From NCBI RefSeq assembly GCF_000745265.1, contig NZ_JQNN01000001.1, forward strand, positions 310,001-374,000: DNA of 64,000 bases. Direction: 5' to 3'. Shown one piece after another: positions 19,418 to 29,795 of the stretch. Each line of letters starts with the position of its first letter. Position 1 is the stretch's first letter. The stretch is from Massilia sp. 9096 (GTDB taxonomy: Bacteria; Pseudomonadota; Gammaproteobacteria; Burkholderiales; Burkholderiaceae_D). The position numbers and the translations under genes are program-made. The notes beneath the pieces are model-generated. The model did no database searches. It was given only the letters and a program-made list of their open reading frames with translations, and was not told where the DNA came from.

Positions 19418-19536
19418 GGGATCTCGATAAACCTACTGCGCGTCGCATTTTCGGCCTGCGATGCTCGCCGTACCGTCAGTACGGCTGCGCTTCTCGGCCG
19501 AAACTGCTTCCGCTCGCTACGGTTTCTCGAGATCCC
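19418..19536. repeat. Nested-palindrome intergenic repeat, copy 1
   Basis: Bounded by a perfect 10-bp inverted repeat GGGATCTCGA (19418-19427) and TCGAGATCCC (19527-19536). Inside lie TTTCGGCC/GGCCGAAA and, at the centre, GCCGTAC-CGTCA-GTACGGC. The motifs GATAAACCTACTGC, TCTGCGATGCT-like and CTGCGCTTCTCG are shared with 42004-42138. It fills the pheA-hisC gap. Confidence 0.8.
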
Positions 19537-19574
19537 GTTAAGCTAACTGTTTTTAAATTGATTGTAGAAAAATT

Positions 19575-20690
19575 ATGTCGCAATTCGGTCCCGATTACGT
19601 CCGCGCCATCGCCCCTTACCAGGCCGGCAAACCCATTTCCGAAGTCGCGCGCGAGTTCGGCCTCGACGAGGCCAGCATCGTCAAGCTGGCCTCGAACGAA
19701 AACCCGTTCGGCGTGCCCGACTCCGCCAGGAAGGCCATGGCCGAGGCGGCCGCGGAACTGGGCCGCTACCCGGACGCCAGCGGTTTTGAACTGAAGGCCG
19801 CACTGGCCAAGCGCTACGACGTGCCGGCCGACTGGATCACGCTCGGCAACGGCTCCAACGACATCCTCGAGATCGCCGCCCATGCCTTCGTGCAGACCGG
19901 CCAGTCGGTGGTGTTCTCGCAGTACGCGTTCGCGATCTACGCGCTGGCCGCGCAGGGCGTGGGCGCGCGCGGCATCGTCGCGCCGGCCAAGGGCTACGGC
20001 CACGACCTGGATGCGATGCTGGCAGCGATCGAGCCCGATACGCGCCTGGTCTACATCGCCAACCCGAACAACCCGACCGGCACCTTCATTCCGGCCGCCG
20101 AGATCGAAGCTTTCCTGTCCAGGGTGCCGGCCGGCGTCGTCGTCGTGCTGGACGAGGCCTACAACGAATACCTGGAGCCGAAGGACCAGTTCGAGTCCGC
20201 GCAATGGGTGCGCAAGTACCCGAACCTGATCGTCTCGCGCACCTTCTCGAAGGCCTACGGCCTGGCCGGCCTGCGCGTCGGCTTCGCGATCGCCCAGCCG
20301 GTCGTGACCGACCTGATGAACCGCATCCGCCAGCCGTTCAACGTCAATTCGCTGGCCCAGGCCGCCGCCATCGCCGCGTTGACCGACAAGGCCTTCCTGG
20401 AGAAGGGCGCGCAGAACAACCGCGAAGGCTACCGCCAGCTGACCGCTGCCTTTGATGAGCTCAAGCTCGAGTACGTGCCGTCGTATGGCAACTTCGTGCT
20501 GGTGAAAGTCGGCGAGGACGACGGCGCCGGCGCGCGCGTCAACCTGGCGCTGCTCAAGCAGGGCGTGATCGTGCGCCCGGTCGGCGCTTACGGCTTGCCG
20601 CAGTGGCTGCGCATCTCGATCGGCCTGCCGGAAGAGAACGCACGCTTCGTGGACGCACTGCGCGAAGCCCTGAAGGCAGCGCTGCGCTGA
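19575..20690 (+). CDS. hisC: Histidinol-phosphate/aromatic aminotransferase
   Basis: A 371-residue class I/II PLP aminotransferase. Seen: LASNENPFGVPDSA, LGNGSNDILEIAAHAF, ANPNNPTGTFIP, VVVLDEAYNEY and the PLP lysine Lys226 in RTFSKAYGLAGLRVGF, all typical of HisC. It makes histidinol phosphate in family terms, but it lies inside the phe/tyr block between pheA and tyrA, so transamination of prephenate, phenylpyruvate or hydroxyphenylpyruvate is a likely in vivo role (inference from context). Its stop overlaps the tyrA start. Confidence 0.92.
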   Translation: MSQFGPDYVRAIAPYQAGKPISEVAREFGLDEASIVKLASNENPFGVPDSARKAMAEAAAELGRYPDASGFELKAALAKRYDVPADWITLGNGSNDILEIAAHAFVQTGQSVVFSQYAFAIYALAAQGVGARGIVAPAKGYGHDLDAMLAAIEPDTRLVYIANPNNPTGTFIPAAEIEAFLSRVPAGVVVVLDEAYNEYLEPKDQFESAQWVRKYPNLIVSRTFSKAYGLAGLRVGFAIAQPVVTDLMNRIRQPFNVNSLAQAAAIAALTDKAFLEKGAQNNREGYRQLTAAFDELKLEYVPSYGNFVLVKVGEDDGAGARVNLALLKQGVIVRPVGAYGLPQWLRISIGLPEENARFVDALREALKAALR

Positions 20691-21592
20691 TGTTCGACAA
20701 GGTCGTCATCGTCGGCGTCGGGCTGATCGGCGGCTCGTTCGCGCTCGGCCTGAAGGCGGCGGGCGCCGTGCGCAACGTGGTCGGGCTGGAGAGATCGAGC
20801 ACGGCGCTCGCGCGTGCGCGCGCGCTCGGCATCGTCGACCAAGCCAGTACCGATCCGGAACAAGCGCTGCAGGGCGCCGACCTGGTCCTGCTGGCCGCGC
20901 CGGTCGCCCAGACCGAAACGGTGCTCAGGCAGCTCGCGCCCTGGCTCGAGCCGCATACCATCGTCACCGATGCCGGCAGCACCAAGTCGGACGTGGTCGC
21001 GAGCGCGCGTGCGGCACTGGGGGAGAAAATCGGCCAGTTCGTGCCGGGCCACCCGATTGCCGGGCGCGAGTCGAACGGGCCGGATGCGGCGCTGCCGGAT
21101 CTGTTCCGCGGCAAGAAGACGGTGCTGGCGCCGCTGCCGGAGAATCCGCCCGCCATGGTCGAGCGCGTCGCCGCGGCCTGGACGCTGTGCGGCGCGGTCA
21201 TCCACCGTCTCGGCGCCGAAGAGCACGACCGCGTGTTCGCCGCGGTCAGCCACCTGCCGCACCTGCTGGCCTATGCGCTGGTCGACGACATCGCCAACAA
21301 GGCGCACGCCGACCTGCTGTTCCAGTACGCCGCCAGCGGCTTTCGCGACTTCACCCGCATCGCCGGCTCGTCGCCGGAAATGTGGCGCGACATCAGCCTG
21401 GCCAACCGGGAAGCGATCCTGGGCGAGCTGGATGCCTATCTGGCACAATTGGTAAATATACGCGCGCGCCTGGCCGCCGCGGACGGCCCGGCGCTCGAAG
21501 CCGTGTATGGCAATGCCCAGCGCGCGCGCCGCGCGTGGATCGAAGCCATCGAGGCGATGGAGCCCACTGCGACTGCAGAATCCGGAAAATGA
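20690..21592 (+). CDS. tyrA: Prephenate/arogenate dehydrogenase
   Basis: A 300-residue NAD(P)-dependent dehydrogenase for tyrosine synthesis. It starts [20 protein letters not shown] with the GxGLIGGS dinucleotide fold; later [18 protein letters not shown] and [14 protein letters not shown] carry the conserved His residues of TyrA. The ATG overlaps the hisC stop (TGATG), so translation is coupled. Monofunctional: no chorismate mutase or ACT domain is attached. One nt separates it from aroA. Confidence 0.96.
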   Translation: MFDKVVIVGVGLIGGSFALGLKAAGAVRNVVGLERSSTALARARALGIVDQASTDPEQALQGADLVLLAAPVAQTETVLRQLAPWLEPHTIVTDAGSTKSDVVASARAALGEKIGQFVPGHPIAGRESNGPDAALPDLFRGKKTVLAPLPENPPAMVERVAAAWTLCGAVIHRLGAEEHDRVFAAVSHLPHLLAYALVDDIANKAHADLLFQYAASGFRDFTRIAGSSPEMWRDISLANREAILGELDAYLAQLVNIRARLAAADGPALEAVYGNAQRARRAWIEAIEAMEPTATAESGK

Positions 21593-21593
21593 A

Positions 21594-22925
21594 ATGACAG
21601 AATCCAAACACTACCCCCAGCACATCGACCTCGAACCCGTGATGCATGCGCGCGGCACCGTGCGCCTGCCGGGCTCGAAGAGCATCTCCAACCGCACGCT
21701 GCTGCTGGCCGCGCTGGCGCAGGGCGAAACCACGATCCACGGCCTGCTGGCGTCGGACGACACGCTGGTGATGCTCAAGGCGCTGCAGGAGCTGGGCATC
21801 GGCTGGCGCCAGCTCGACGACCATACCCACGTGGTGCAGGGCGGCGGCGGGGCGTTCCCCAACCAGAAAGCCGATCTGTTCATGGGCAATGCCGGCACCG
21901 CGATCCGTCCGCTGACCGCGGCCCTGGCCGTGGTCAAAGGCGACTACACGCTGCACGGCGTGAGCCGCATGCACGAGCGTCCGATCGGCGACCTGGTCGA
22001 GGCCCTGAACGAAGTCGGCGCGCGCATCGAGTACACCGGCAACCCCGGCTACCCGCCGTTGCACATCCGCCCCGGCCAAGTCGAAACGCGCCGCATGTCG
22101 GTGCGCGGCAACGTCTCGAGCCAGTTCCTGACCGCGCTCCTGATGGCGGCGCCGCTGATGGCGCGCACCCAGCCGCTCACCATCGAGGTGGTCGGCGAGC
22201 TGATCTCCAAGCCCTACATCGAGATCACCCTCAACCTCATGCGCCGCTTCGGCGTCCAGGTCGACCAGGACGGCTGGTCGGCGTTCACCGTGCAGCCGGG
22301 CCAGCAATACAAGAGCCCGCGCAGCATCCGGGTCGAAGGCGACGCCTCGTCGGCATCGTACTTCCTGGCGGCCGGCGCGATCGCCGGCGGTCCGGTGCGC
22401 GTGGAAGGCGTGGGGCGCGACAGTATCCAGGGCGACGTGCGCTTCGCCGACGCGCTCGAGCTGATGGGCGCGACCATCACCCGCGGCGAAGACTGGATCG
22501 AGGCGCGCGCCGACGCGCCCCTGAAAGCGATCGACGCCGACTTCAACCACATCCCGGACGCGGCGATGACGATCGCCGTGGCCGCGCTGTACGCCGACGG
22601 CCCCAGCACGCTGCGCAACATCGCCTCCTGGCGCGTGAAGGAAACCGACCGCCTGGCGGCCATGGCCACCGAGCTGCGCAAGCTCGGCGCGACGGTGGAG
22701 GAGGGGCCGGACTACCTGCGCGTGACACCCCCCGGCGAACTGTCGCCGGCCACCATCGACACCTACGACGACCACCGCATGGCGATGTGCTTCTCGCTGG
22801 CCTCGCTGGACGGTCAGGCGCGGCGCGGCAATGCGATGCGCATCAACGATCCGAAGTGCGTGGCGAAGACCTTCCCGAATTATTTCGAGACCTTCGCTTC
22901 GATCGCCAAGGACGAACTGTTCTGA
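21594..22925 (+). CDS. aroA: 3-phosphoshikimate 1-carboxyvinyltransferase (EPSP synthase)
   Basis: A 443-residue enzyme of the shikimate pathway joining PEP to shikimate-3-phosphate. Seen: [31 protein letters not shown] (the GNAGTA glyphosate-site loop), [40 protein letters not shown], and [10 protein letters not shown]. The start at 21594 follows the tyrA stop after one base. The loop GNAGTAIRP has the ordinary class I sequence. First committed step feeding pheA and tyrA, so the operon gathers both ends of the pathway. Confidence 0.98.
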   Translation: MTESKHYPQHIDLEPVMHARGTVRLPGSKSISNRTLLLAALAQGETTIHGLLASDDTLVMLKALQELGIGWRQLDDHTHVVQGGGGAFPNQKADLFMGNAGTAIRPLTAALAVVKGDYTLHGVSRMHERPIGDLVEALNEVGARIEYTGNPGYPPLHIRPGQVETRRMSVRGNVSSQFLTALLMAAPLMARTQPLTIEVVGELISKPYIEITLNLMRRFGVQVDQDGWSAFTVQPGQQYKSPRSIRVEGDASSASYFLAAGAIAGGPVRVEGVGRDSIQGDVRFADALELMGATITRGEDWIEARADAPLKAIDADFNHIPDAAMTIAVAALYADGPSTLRNIASWRVKETDRLAAMATELRKLGATVEEGPDYLRVTPPGELSPATIDTYDDHRMAMCFSLASLDGQARRGNAMRINDPKCVAKTFPNYFETFASIAKDELF

Positions 22926-22940
22926 CTAACTAAGACAAGC

Positions 22941-23603
22941 ATGTCAAATTCGACCATCCCCGTCATCACCATCGACGGACCGACCGCCTCCGGCAAGGGC
23001 ACGGTGGCCCACAAGGTCGCCGACAAGCTGGGCTACCACCTGCTCGATTCGGGCGCGCTGTACCGCCTGACGGCGCTGGCGGCGCTGCGCCGGGGCGTCG
23101 ACCTGCGCGACGAGCATGCGCTGGCCAAGACCGCCGAGCACCTGACGGTGCGTTTCAACGGCGACCGCATTTATATGGGCACGGAAGAGGTTTCGCACGC
23201 GATCCGCGCGGAAGACGTCGGCAACACGGCGTCGAAGATCGCGGCGTTGCCGGCGGTGCGCCAGGCCCTGTACGCCCTGCAGCTGAGTTTCCGAGAGACG
23301 CCGGGCCTGGTGGCCGACGGGCGCGACATGGGCACCGTGATCTTCCCCGGAGCCAAGCTGAAAGTGTTCCTGACAGCAAGTGTTGAGGCACGTGCGCAAC
23401 GCCGGTATAAGCAATTGATTGACAAAGGATTTTCTGCTAATATGGACGATCTGCTGGCGGATTTGCAGGCCCGCGACGCGCGCGACACACAGCGCGCCGT
23501 GGCGCCGCTGGTCCCGGCAGAGGGGGCGCACCTGCTCGACACCTCGCGCATGACCGTGGACGAAGCGGTCGCGCAAGTGCTCGAATGGTACGCACACGCA
23601 TGA
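22941..23603 (+). CDS. cmk: Cytidylate kinase
   Basis: A 220-residue CMP/dCMP kinase. It begins with the P-loop [17 protein letters not shown], then [38 protein letters not shown] and RAQRRYKQL with conserved Arg residues that close over the phosphates. The usual aroA-cmk-rpsA order is kept. A stretch near codons 155-170 is notably AT-rich and carries a promoter for rpsA. Confidence 0.97.
   Translation: MSNSTIPVITIDGPTASGKGTVAHKVADKLGYHLLDSGALYRLTALAALRRGVDLRDEHALAKTAEHLTVRFNGDRIYMGTEEVSHAIRAEDVGNTASKIAALPAVRQALYALQLSFRETPGLVADGRDMGTVIFPGAKLKVFLTASVEARAQRRYKQLIDKGFSANMDDLLADLQARDARDTQRAVAPLVPAEGAHLLDTSRMTVDEAVAQVLEWYAHA
23415..23443 (+). promoter_or_regulatory. sigma-70 promoter for rpsA inside cmk
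   Basis: TTGATT (23415-23420), a 17-bp spacer, and TAATAT (23438-23443) preceded by TGC, i.e. an extended -10. It interrupts otherwise GC-rich coding sequence. The position about 260 nt before the rpsA start matches the known situation in E. coli, where an rpsA promoter lies in cmk. Confidence 0.6.
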
Positions 23604-23617
23604 CGTAGGTGCCCGGC

Positions 23618-23658
23618 CGTGCTTCATTGCACGCTGGGTGGGTTTCAACTTGACCCAG
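23618..23658 (+). promoter_or_regulatory. rpsA leader hairpins
   Basis: Two adjacent stem-loops in the 100-nt leader: CGTGC-TTCATT-GCACG (23618-23633) and CTGGGT/ACCCAG (23634-23658). The start codon has no good Shine-Dalgarno. In E. coli, S1 represses its own mRNA through structured, SD-poor leader RNA; the same is inferred here. Confidence 0.5.
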
Positions 23659-23703
23659 TTCAGATCGCGTATGGTCGATCTGCTGGCTAACTTCAAAAAT
23701 CTC

Positions 23704-25410
23704 ATGGCTACTGCAGCAAATCAAGAAATGGGCGGTATGGAAAGCTTCGCAGCACTCTTCGAAGAGTCGCTGTCGCGTCAAGACATGCGTTCGGGCGAGG
23801 TCATCTCGGCTGAAGTCGTGCGTCTGGATCACAACTTCGTGATCGTCAATGCCGGCCTGAAGTCGGAAGCCTTCATCCCCATCGAAGAATTCAAGAATGA
23901 CCAGGGCGAACTGGAAGTCAAAGTCGGTGACTTCGTTTCCGTGGCCATTGAATCGCTGGAAAACGGTTTCGGCGATACCATCCTGTCGCGCGACAAGGCC
24001 AAGCGCCTGGCATCGTGGCTGGCGCTGGAAAAAGCAATGGAGTCGGGCGAGATCGTCACCGGCACCGTGAACGGCAAGGTCAAGGGCGGCCTGACCGTCC
24101 TGACCAACGGCATCCGCGCATTCCTGCCGGGTTCGCTGGTCGACACCCGTCCGGTCAAGGACACCACCCCGTTCGAAGGCAAGACCCTGGAATTCAAGGT
24201 CATCAAGCTGGACCGCAAGCGTAACAACGTCGTGCTGTCGCGTCGCGCCGTGATCGAAGCCTCGATGGGCGAAGAGCGCGCCAAGCTGATGGAAACCCTG
24301 AAAGAAGGCACGGTCGTGACTGGCGTCGTCAAGAACATCACCGACTACGGTGCGTTCGTCGACCTGGGCGGCATCGATGGCCTGCTGCACATCACCGACC
24401 TGGCATGGCGCCGCGTGCGTCACCCGTCGGAAGTGCTGACCGTCGGCCAGGAAATCACCGCCAAGGTCCTGAAGTACGACCAGGAAAAGAACCGCGTCTC
24501 GCTGGGCGTCAAGCAACTGGGCGACGATCCGTGGACCGGCCTGTCGCGTCGCTACCCGCAAGGCACCCGCCTGTTCGGCAAGGTCACCAACCTGACCGAC
24601 TACGGTGCGTTCGTGGAAGTCGAGCAGGGCATCGAAGGCCTGGTGCACGTCTCGGAAATGGACTGGACCAACAAGAACGTGGCCCCGAACAAGGTTGTCC
24701 AGCTGGGCGACGAAGTCGAAGTCATGGTTCTGGAGATCGACGAAGAGCGTCGCCGTATCTCGCTGGGCATGAAGCAGTGCAAGGCCAATCCTTGGGACGA
24801 CTTCGCGGTCACCCACAAGAAGGGCGACAAGGTCAAGGGTTCGATCAAGTCGATCACCGACTTCGGCGTGTTCATCGGCCTGCCGGGCAACATCGACGGC
24901 CTGGTGCACCTGTCGGACCTGTCCTGGACCGAAGCCGGCGAAGAAGCCGTGCGTCGCTTCAAGAAGGGCGACGAGCTGGAAGCCGTGGTCCTGGCCATCG
25001 ACGTCGAGCGCGAGCGTGTCTCGCTGGGCGTGAAGCAGCTGGAAGGCGACCCGTTCAACAACTTCGCATCGCTGAACGACAAGGGCACCCTGGTCACCGG
25101 CACCGTGAAGTCGGTTGAGCCGAAAGGCGCCGTCATCGCGCTGAGCGAAGAAGTCGAAGGCTACCTGCGCGCTTCGGAAATCTCGCGTGACCGCGTGGAA
25201 GACGCCGGCACCCACCTGAAAGTGGGCGACAAGGTCGAAGCCCTGGTGATCAACATCGATCGCAAGGCACGCAGCATCCAGCTGTCGATCAAGGCCAAGG
25301 ACAACGCCGACACCCACGAAGTCATGCAGAAGCTGGCTTCGGACAACAGCGCCGCTTCGGGCACCACCAGCCTGGGCGCACTGTTGAAGGCTAAGTTCGA
25401 TAAAGGCTAA
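23704..25410 (+). CDS. rpsA: 30S ribosomal protein S1
   Basis: A 568-residue protein with six S1/OB-fold repeats (for example [40 protein letters not shown] and [20 protein letters not shown]). It binds mRNA and brings it to the 30S subunit. The ATG at 23704 ([11 protein letters not shown] then [11 protein letters not shown]) is chosen because [11 protein letters not shown] is the conserved betaproteobacterial N-terminus; an in-frame upstream start would add 22 unlikely residues. Codon use is strongly biased to preferred codons, as expected for high expression. Confidence 0.97.
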   Translation: MATAANQEMGGMESFAALFEESLSRQDMRSGEVISAEVVRLDHNFVIVNAGLKSEAFIPIEEFKNDQGELEVKVGDFVSVAIESLENGFGDTILSRDKAKRLASWLALEKAMESGEIVTGTVNGKVKGGLTVLTNGIRAFLPGSLVDTRPVKDTTPFEGKTLEFKVIKLDRKRNNVVLSRRAVIEASMGEERAKLMETLKEGTVVTGVVKNITDYGAFVDLGGIDGLLHITDLAWRRVRHPSEVLTVGQEITAKVLKYDQEKNRVSLGVKQLGDDPWTGLSRRYPQGTRLFGKVTNLTDYGAFVEVEQGIEGLVHVSEMDWTNKNVAPNKVVQLGDEVEVMVLEIDEERRRISLGMKQCKANPWDDFAVTHKKGDKVKGSIKSITDFGVFIGLPGNIDGLVHLSDLSWTEAGEEAVRRFKKGDELEAVVLAIDVERERVSLGVKQLEGDPFNNFASLNDKGTLVTGTVKSVEPKGAVIALSEEVEGYLRASEISRDRVEDAGTHLKVGDKVEALVINIDRKARSIQLSIKAKDNADTHEVMQKLASDNSAASGTTSLGALLKAKFDKG

Positions 25411-25428
25411 TTCCTTAGGGAAGCGCAG

Positions 25429-25734
25429 ATGACCAAGTCCGAGCTGATCAACCGTCTGGCCGAGCGTTATTCGCAGCTGGTCGCGAAAGACGCCGAGTTT
25501 GCCGTCAAGACCATTCTCGACGCGATGACCAACGCCCTGGCGACCGGGCAGCGCATCGAGATCCGCGGTTTCGGCAGCTTCGCGCTGAACAGCCGGCCGC
25601 CCCGCATCGGACGCAACCCCAAGTCCGGCGACAAGGTGATGGTGCCCGAAAAACGGGTGCCGCATTTCAAGCCGGGCAAGCAGTTGCGCGAACGGGTCGA
25701 CGCGATGGTCGGGCAACCGATCATCGAGGACTGA
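25429..25734 (+). CDS. ihfB: Integration host factor subunit beta
   Basis: A 101-residue HU/IHF-fold DNA-bending protein, [17 protein letters not shown], with the DNA-intercalating arm [19 protein letters not shown]. Usual length. It lies 18 nt after rpsA, as in most proteobacteria, and ends with a strong terminator. The alpha subunit is not in the window. Confidence 0.97.
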   Translation: MTKSELINRLAERYSQLVAKDAEFAVKTILDAMTNALATGQRIEIRGFGSFALNSRPPRIGRNPKSGDKVMVPEKRVPHFKPGKQLRERVDAMVGQPIIED

Positions 25735-25756
25735 AGTCGTCTGCGACGCAGACAGA

Positions 25757-25788
25757 AACGGCGTCCCCGCGGGGATGCCGTTTTTTTT
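25757..25788 (+). terminator. Rho-independent terminator of rpsA-ihfB
   Basis: AACGGCGTCCCC-GC-GGGGATGCCGTT followed by a T-run (25781-25788). Stem with one internal mismatch, 20 nt past ihfB. Confidence 0.88.
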
Positions 25789-25854
25789 CGCCTTTTGAAA
25801 TCTCCTCCCAAATGTGCGACACTGCGCGTTTGTAGCTTTGCGGCAGGCCTGCTG

Positions 25855-26166
25855 ATGAAATTCGTATCGACCATCATTGGATGTATCCTGTTCGTCCTGT
25901 TTTTCAGCTTCGCGCTGAAAAATACGCACCAGGTCGACCTGCATTTTTTCCTGAACTACGAAGTGCGCGGCCCGCTCGTGCTGATGCTGCTGGCATTTTT
26001 CGTCGCCGGCGCCTTTCTCGGCATCGTCGCGGTCACGCCGACCGTGTTCCGCCATCGCCGCGAAAGCTCGCAGCACAAGAACACGATCCAGGCGCTGCAG
26101 AGCGCTGCCGGCACCGTGTCCGGCGCCCCGCAACCGGATGGCGTGAGCCAGCGCAACGAAGCGTAA
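25855..26166 (+). CDS. lapA: LapA-domain inner membrane protein
   Basis: A 103-residue protein with two membrane helices (STIIGCILFVLFFSFALKN and LVLMLLAFFVAGAFLGIVA) flanking NTHQVDLHFFLNYEV, the DUF1049/LapA signature. LapA works with LapB to control LPS assembly and LpxC turnover. The ATG at 25855 is the one that opens the first helix. It lies 49 nt before lapB. Confidence 0.9.
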   Translation: MKFVSTIIGCILFVLFFSFALKNTHQVDLHFFLNYEVRGPLVLMLLAFFVAGAFLGIVAVTPTVFRHRRESSQHKNTIQALQSAAGTVSGAPQPDGVSQRNEA

Positions 26167-26215
26167 TCGAGCTGAACCCGGCCGTACTCAGCGCGGCAAC
26201 AACGAATAAGAACAT

Positions 26216-27391
26216 ATGGAATTTGAAATCTGGTGGCTGCTCGGCATCCCCGTCTTTTTCGCCCTCGGCTGGATCGCCGCACGGGTCGACATCAAGCAAC
26301 TGGTCTCGGAATCGCGCAGCCTGCCGAGCGGTTACTTCAAGGGTCTGAACTTCCTGCTCAACGAGCAGCCCGACAAGGCCATCGACGCCTTCATCGAGAT
26401 CGTCAAGCTCGATCCCGAAACCGCCGACATGCATTTCGCGCTCGGCAACCTGTTCCGCCGCCGCGGCGAGACCGAACGCGCCATCCGCGTGCACCAGAAC
26501 CTGCTCTCGCGTCCCGACCTGCCGATCGAGCAGCAGGTGCACGCCCAGTATGAGCTGGGCATGGACTACCTGAAGGCGGGCCTGCTGGACCGCGCCGAGG
26601 AAACCTTCAACCTGCTGGTCGACACCCAGTACGGCGTGCAGGCGCGCCGCGCGCTGCTCGAGATTTTCCAGCGCGAGAAGGAGTGGCGCCGCGCGATCGC
26701 CGCCGCCCAGGGCCTGCAGGAATCCGGCGCCGGCGCCCACCACAAGGAAATCGCCCAGTTCTATTGCGAGCTGGCCCAGGACCAGCTGGTGCAGATGCAG
26801 CCGGAAGAGGCCAAGGCCCTGCTGGACAAGGCGCTGCAGGCCGACCGCAAGAGCGTGCGCGCCACCATGCTGTACGGCGATGCCCTGGTGGCCCAGGACG
26901 ACATCGAGGGCGCATTGAAGACCTGGCGCCGCGTCGAGCAGCAAAGCGTGCCCCACGTGGCGCTGGTCGCCAGCCGCTTGATGGACGGCTACCGCAAAGT
27001 GGGTCGCGCGCAGGAAGGCGTCAACCTGCTGCGTTCCTACCTCGAAGAAGCGTCATCCATTGATCTGATCGAGGTCGTGTTCAAGGCCGTGATTGAACTC
27101 GACGGCGTCGACGCTGCCAAACAGCTGGTGGTGGAAGAGCTGCGCCGCAACCCGACCCTGCTCGGCCTGGACAAGCTGCTCGAGGCGCGCCTGATGGACG
27201 CCCCGGCCAACGTCTGGGAAGAGCTGTCGATGGTAAAAAACCTGGTGCACGGGTACACCCAGAAGCTGGCGCGTTACCAATGCAGCCATTGCGGCTTCAA
27301 GGCGCGCCAGTATTATTGGCACTGCCCCGGATGCAACCGGTGGGAGACCTACCCGCCGCGACGCACCGAAGAACTGAATGTCATGAACTAA
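26216..27391 (+). CDS. lapB: Lipopolysaccharide assembly protein B (LapB/YciM)
   Basis: A 391-residue protein: N-terminal membrane anchor (WWLLGIPVFFALGWIAARVD), TPR repeats through residues 60-340 (e.g. PDKAIDAFIEIVKLDPETAD), and a C-terminal rubredoxin-like metal knuckle with CSHCGFK and HCPGCNRW. In E. coli LapB brings FtsH to LpxC and so sets LPS level. Full length. It runs into ugd after 12 nt. Confidence 0.95.
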   Translation: MEFEIWWLLGIPVFFALGWIAARVDIKQLVSESRSLPSGYFKGLNFLLNEQPDKAIDAFIEIVKLDPETADMHFALGNLFRRRGETERAIRVHQNLLSRPDLPIEQQVHAQYELGMDYLKAGLLDRAEETFNLLVDTQYGVQARRALLEIFQREKEWRRAIAAAQGLQESGAGAHHKEIAQFYCELAQDQLVQMQPEEAKALLDKALQADRKSVRATMLYGDALVAQDDIEGALKTWRRVEQQSVPHVALVASRLMDGYRKVGRAQEGVNLLRSYLEEASSIDLIEVVFKAVIELDGVDAAKQLVVEELRRNPTLLGLDKLLEARLMDAPANVWEELSMVKNLVHGYTQKLARYQCSHCGFKARQYYWHCPGCNRWETYPPRRTEELNVMN

Positions 27392-27403
27392 GGTCCTGAA
27401 ACA

Positions 27404-28771
27404 ATGAAAATTACGATTATCGGCACAGGCTATGTCGGCCTCGTGACCGGCGCATGCCTCGCGGAACTCGGCAACGACGTGTTCTGCCTCGACGTCGACC
27501 AAAGCAAGATCGACCTGCTCAACAACGGCGGCATCCCGATCCACGAGCCGGGCCTCGAGGAAGTCGTGGCGCGCAACCGCGCAGCCGGCCGCCTGCAGTT
27601 CTCGACCGACGTCGCCGCCAGCGTCAAGCACGGGCAGCTGCAGTTCATCGCGGTCGGTACCCCGCCCGACGAAGACGGTTCCGCCGACCTGCAATACGTG
27701 CTGGCCGCCGCGCGCAACATCGGCCGCCACATGGACGGCTTCAAGGTCATCGTCGACAAGTCCACCGTGCCGGTCGGCACCGCAGACCGCGTCGCGGCCG
27801 CGGTGCGCGAGGAGCTGTCCGCGCGTGGCGCGGGCCATGAATTCTCGGTCGTGTCCAACCCCGAGTTCCTCAAGGAAGGCGCCGCGGTCGAGGACTTCAT
27901 GCGCCCGGACCGCATCGTGATCGGCCTGGACGACACCCCTGCGGGCTCGCGCGCGCACGAGCTGATGAAGCTGCTGTACGCACCGTTCAACCGCAACCAC
28001 GAGCGCACCTACTGGATGGACGTGCGCTCGGCCGAATTCACCAAGTACGCGGCCAACGCGATGCTGGCCACGCGCATCTCGTTCATGAACGAACTGGCCA
28101 ACCTGGCCGACCGCGTCGGCGCCGACATCGACGCGGTGCGCCATGGCATCGGCTCGGATCCGCGCATCGGCCACAGCTTCCTGTACGCCGGCGCCGGCTA
28201 CGGCGGCTCGTGCTTCCCGAAGGACGTGCAGGCGCTCGAGCGCACCGCGCGCCAGTACGACCAGGACCTGCTGATCCTGCGCGCCGTGGAGGCCGTCAAC
28301 GACCGCCAGAAGACCGTACTCGGCCGTAAGGTCGTGGCGCGCTTCGGCGACGACCTGGCGGGCAAGCGCTTCGCGGTCTGGGGCCTGGCGTTCAAGCCGA
28401 ACACCGACGACATGCGCGAAGCGCCGTCGCGCGTGCTGCTCAAGGAACTGGTCGAACGCGGCGCCACCGTGGCCGTGCACGACCCGGTCGCGATGGCGGA
28501 GGCCAGGCGCGTGCTGAAGCTCGACCTGAACGAAGGACAGCTGGCGCGCATCGAATTCAAGGACGTGCCGATGGCGGCGCTGGACGGCGCCGAGGCGCTG
28601 GTCATCGTCACCGAGTGGAAGGCCTTCCGCAGCCCGGACTTCGAGCAGATCAAGTCGCGCCTGAGGAACCCCGTCATCATCGACGGCCGCAACCTGTTCG
28701 AGCCGGTCCAGATGACCAACCTGGGCATCGAATACCACGGCATCGGCCGCTCGGTCCTGACCAGCAAGTGA
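27404..28771 (+). CDS. ugd: UDP-glucose 6-dehydrogenase
   Basis: A 455-residue NAD-dependent enzyme making UDP-glucuronate for exopolysaccharide or modified LPS. Seen: [20 protein letters not shown] (NAD fold), [28 protein letters not shown], catalytic Cys270 in [11 protein letters not shown], and [15 protein letters not shown]. All UGD signatures are intact. Part of the lapB-ugd-rfaE1 run, spaced by 7-12 nt. Confidence 0.97.
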   Translation: MKITIIGTGYVGLVTGACLAELGNDVFCLDVDQSKIDLLNNGGIPIHEPGLEEVVARNRAAGRLQFSTDVAASVKHGQLQFIAVGTPPDEDGSADLQYVLAAARNIGRHMDGFKVIVDKSTVPVGTADRVAAAVREELSARGAGHEFSVVSNPEFLKEGAAVEDFMRPDRIVIGLDDTPAGSRAHELMKLLYAPFNRNHERTYWMDVRSAEFTKYAANAMLATRISFMNELANLADRVGADIDAVRHGIGSDPRIGHSFLYAGAGYGGSCFPKDVQALERTARQYDQDLLILRAVEAVNDRQKTVLGRKVVARFGDDLAGKRFAVWGLAFKPNTDDMREAPSRVLLKELVERGATVAVHDPVAMAEARRVLKLDLNEGQLARIEFKDVPMAALDGAEALVIVTEWKAFRSPDFEQIKSRLRNPVIIDGRNLFEPVQMTNLGIEYHGIGRSVLTSK

Positions 28772-28778
28772 GACCCGG

Positions 28779-29795
28779 ATGAGCACTGCCAACGTGAAAG
28801 ACATCCCGAGCCGCCTGCTGCCGACCGACAGCTATCGCCACGCCGAGGCGCCGCCGCTCGAGAAGGTCCGCCTGCTGGTCGTGGGTGACGTCATGCTCGA
28901 CCGCTACTGGTTCGGCGACGTCTCGCGCATCTCGCCGGAAGCGCCGGTGCCGGTGGTGCGCATCGAGCGCCGCGAGGAGCGCCTGGGCGGCGCCGCCAAC
29001 GTGGCGCGCAACGCGGCCGCGCTGGGCGCGCATTGCGGCCTGCTGGGCGTGGTCGGCGCCGACGAAGCCGGCGACCAGGTCGAGCGCATCCTGCACGAAT
29101 CCAGCATCCACAGCTACCTCAAACGCGATGACGCCATCTCGACCATCATCAAGCTGCGCGTGATCGGCCGCCAGCAGCAGATGGTGCGCATCGACTTCGA
29201 GGAAGCGCCCACCGAAACCATCCTGCGCGACAAGCTGACCAGCTACAAGGCGCTGCTGCCGGACTACGACGTGATCGTCCTGTCCGATTACAACAAGGGC
29301 AGCCTGGTCGACGTGGCCGAGATGATCCGCGCCGCGCGCGCGGCCGGCAAGACCGTCATGGTCGACCCGAAAGGCGACGATTTCTCGCCCTACGCCGGCG
29401 CGACCATGCTGACCCCGAACAAGTCGGAACTCAAGCGCATCGTCGGCAGCTGGAAGAACGAGGAACAGCTGACCGAGAAGGCGCAGAACCTGCGCGTCGA
29501 GCTCGGCCTGGAAGCGCTGCTGCTGACGCGCTCGGAAGAGGGCATGAGCCTGTACACCGGCGACGAGGTGCTGCACGTGCCCGCCGACGCGCGCGAGGTG
29601 TTCGACGTCTCCGGCGCCGGCGACACCGTCATCGCCACCATGGCCGCGATGCTGGGCGCGGGCGCGCCGCTGGCCGAGGCGCTGGCCACCGCCAACCGCG
29701 CCGGCGGCATCGTGGTCGGCAAGCTCGGCACCGCCACCGTCACCCGCGACGAGCTGTTCGCCCACCGCCGGCGGACTGACGATTTGCAGAGTTAA
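28779..29795 (+). CDS. rfaE1: D-glycero-beta-D-manno-heptose-7-phosphate kinase
   Basis: A 338-residue PfkB-fold sugar kinase of LPS core heptose synthesis (HldE kinase domain as a separate protein). Seen: VVGDVMLDRYWFGDVSRISP, LGGAANVARNAAALG, VLSDYNKG, VDPKGDDFSPY and the anion hole FDVSGAGDTVIA with the catalytic Asp. There is no C-terminal adenylyltransferase domain, so RfaE2 must be encoded elsewhere. hldD, often nearby in relatives, is not here. The stop codon is embedded in the first unit of a hairpin repeat. Confidence 0.95.
   Translation: MSTANVKDIPSRLLPTDSYRHAEAPPLEKVRLLVVGDVMLDRYWFGDVSRISPEAPVPVVRIERREERLGGAANVARNAAALGAHCGLLGVVGADEAGDQVERILHESSIHSYLKRDDAISTIIKLRVIGRQQQMVRIDFEEAPTETILRDKLTSYKALLPDYDVIVLSDYNKGSLVDVAEMIRAARAAGKTVMVDPKGDDFSPYAGATMLTPNKSELKRIVGSWKNEEQLTEKAQNLRVELGLEALLLTRSEEGMSLYTGDEVLHVPADAREVFDVSGAGDTVIATMAAMLGAGAPLAEALATANRAGGIVVGKLGTATVTRDELFAHRRRTDDLQS

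Noticed and set aside
23437..26133. 900-codon minus-strand frame opposite rpsA
   Set aside because: Same reason; mirrors the S1 repeats and has no start signal.
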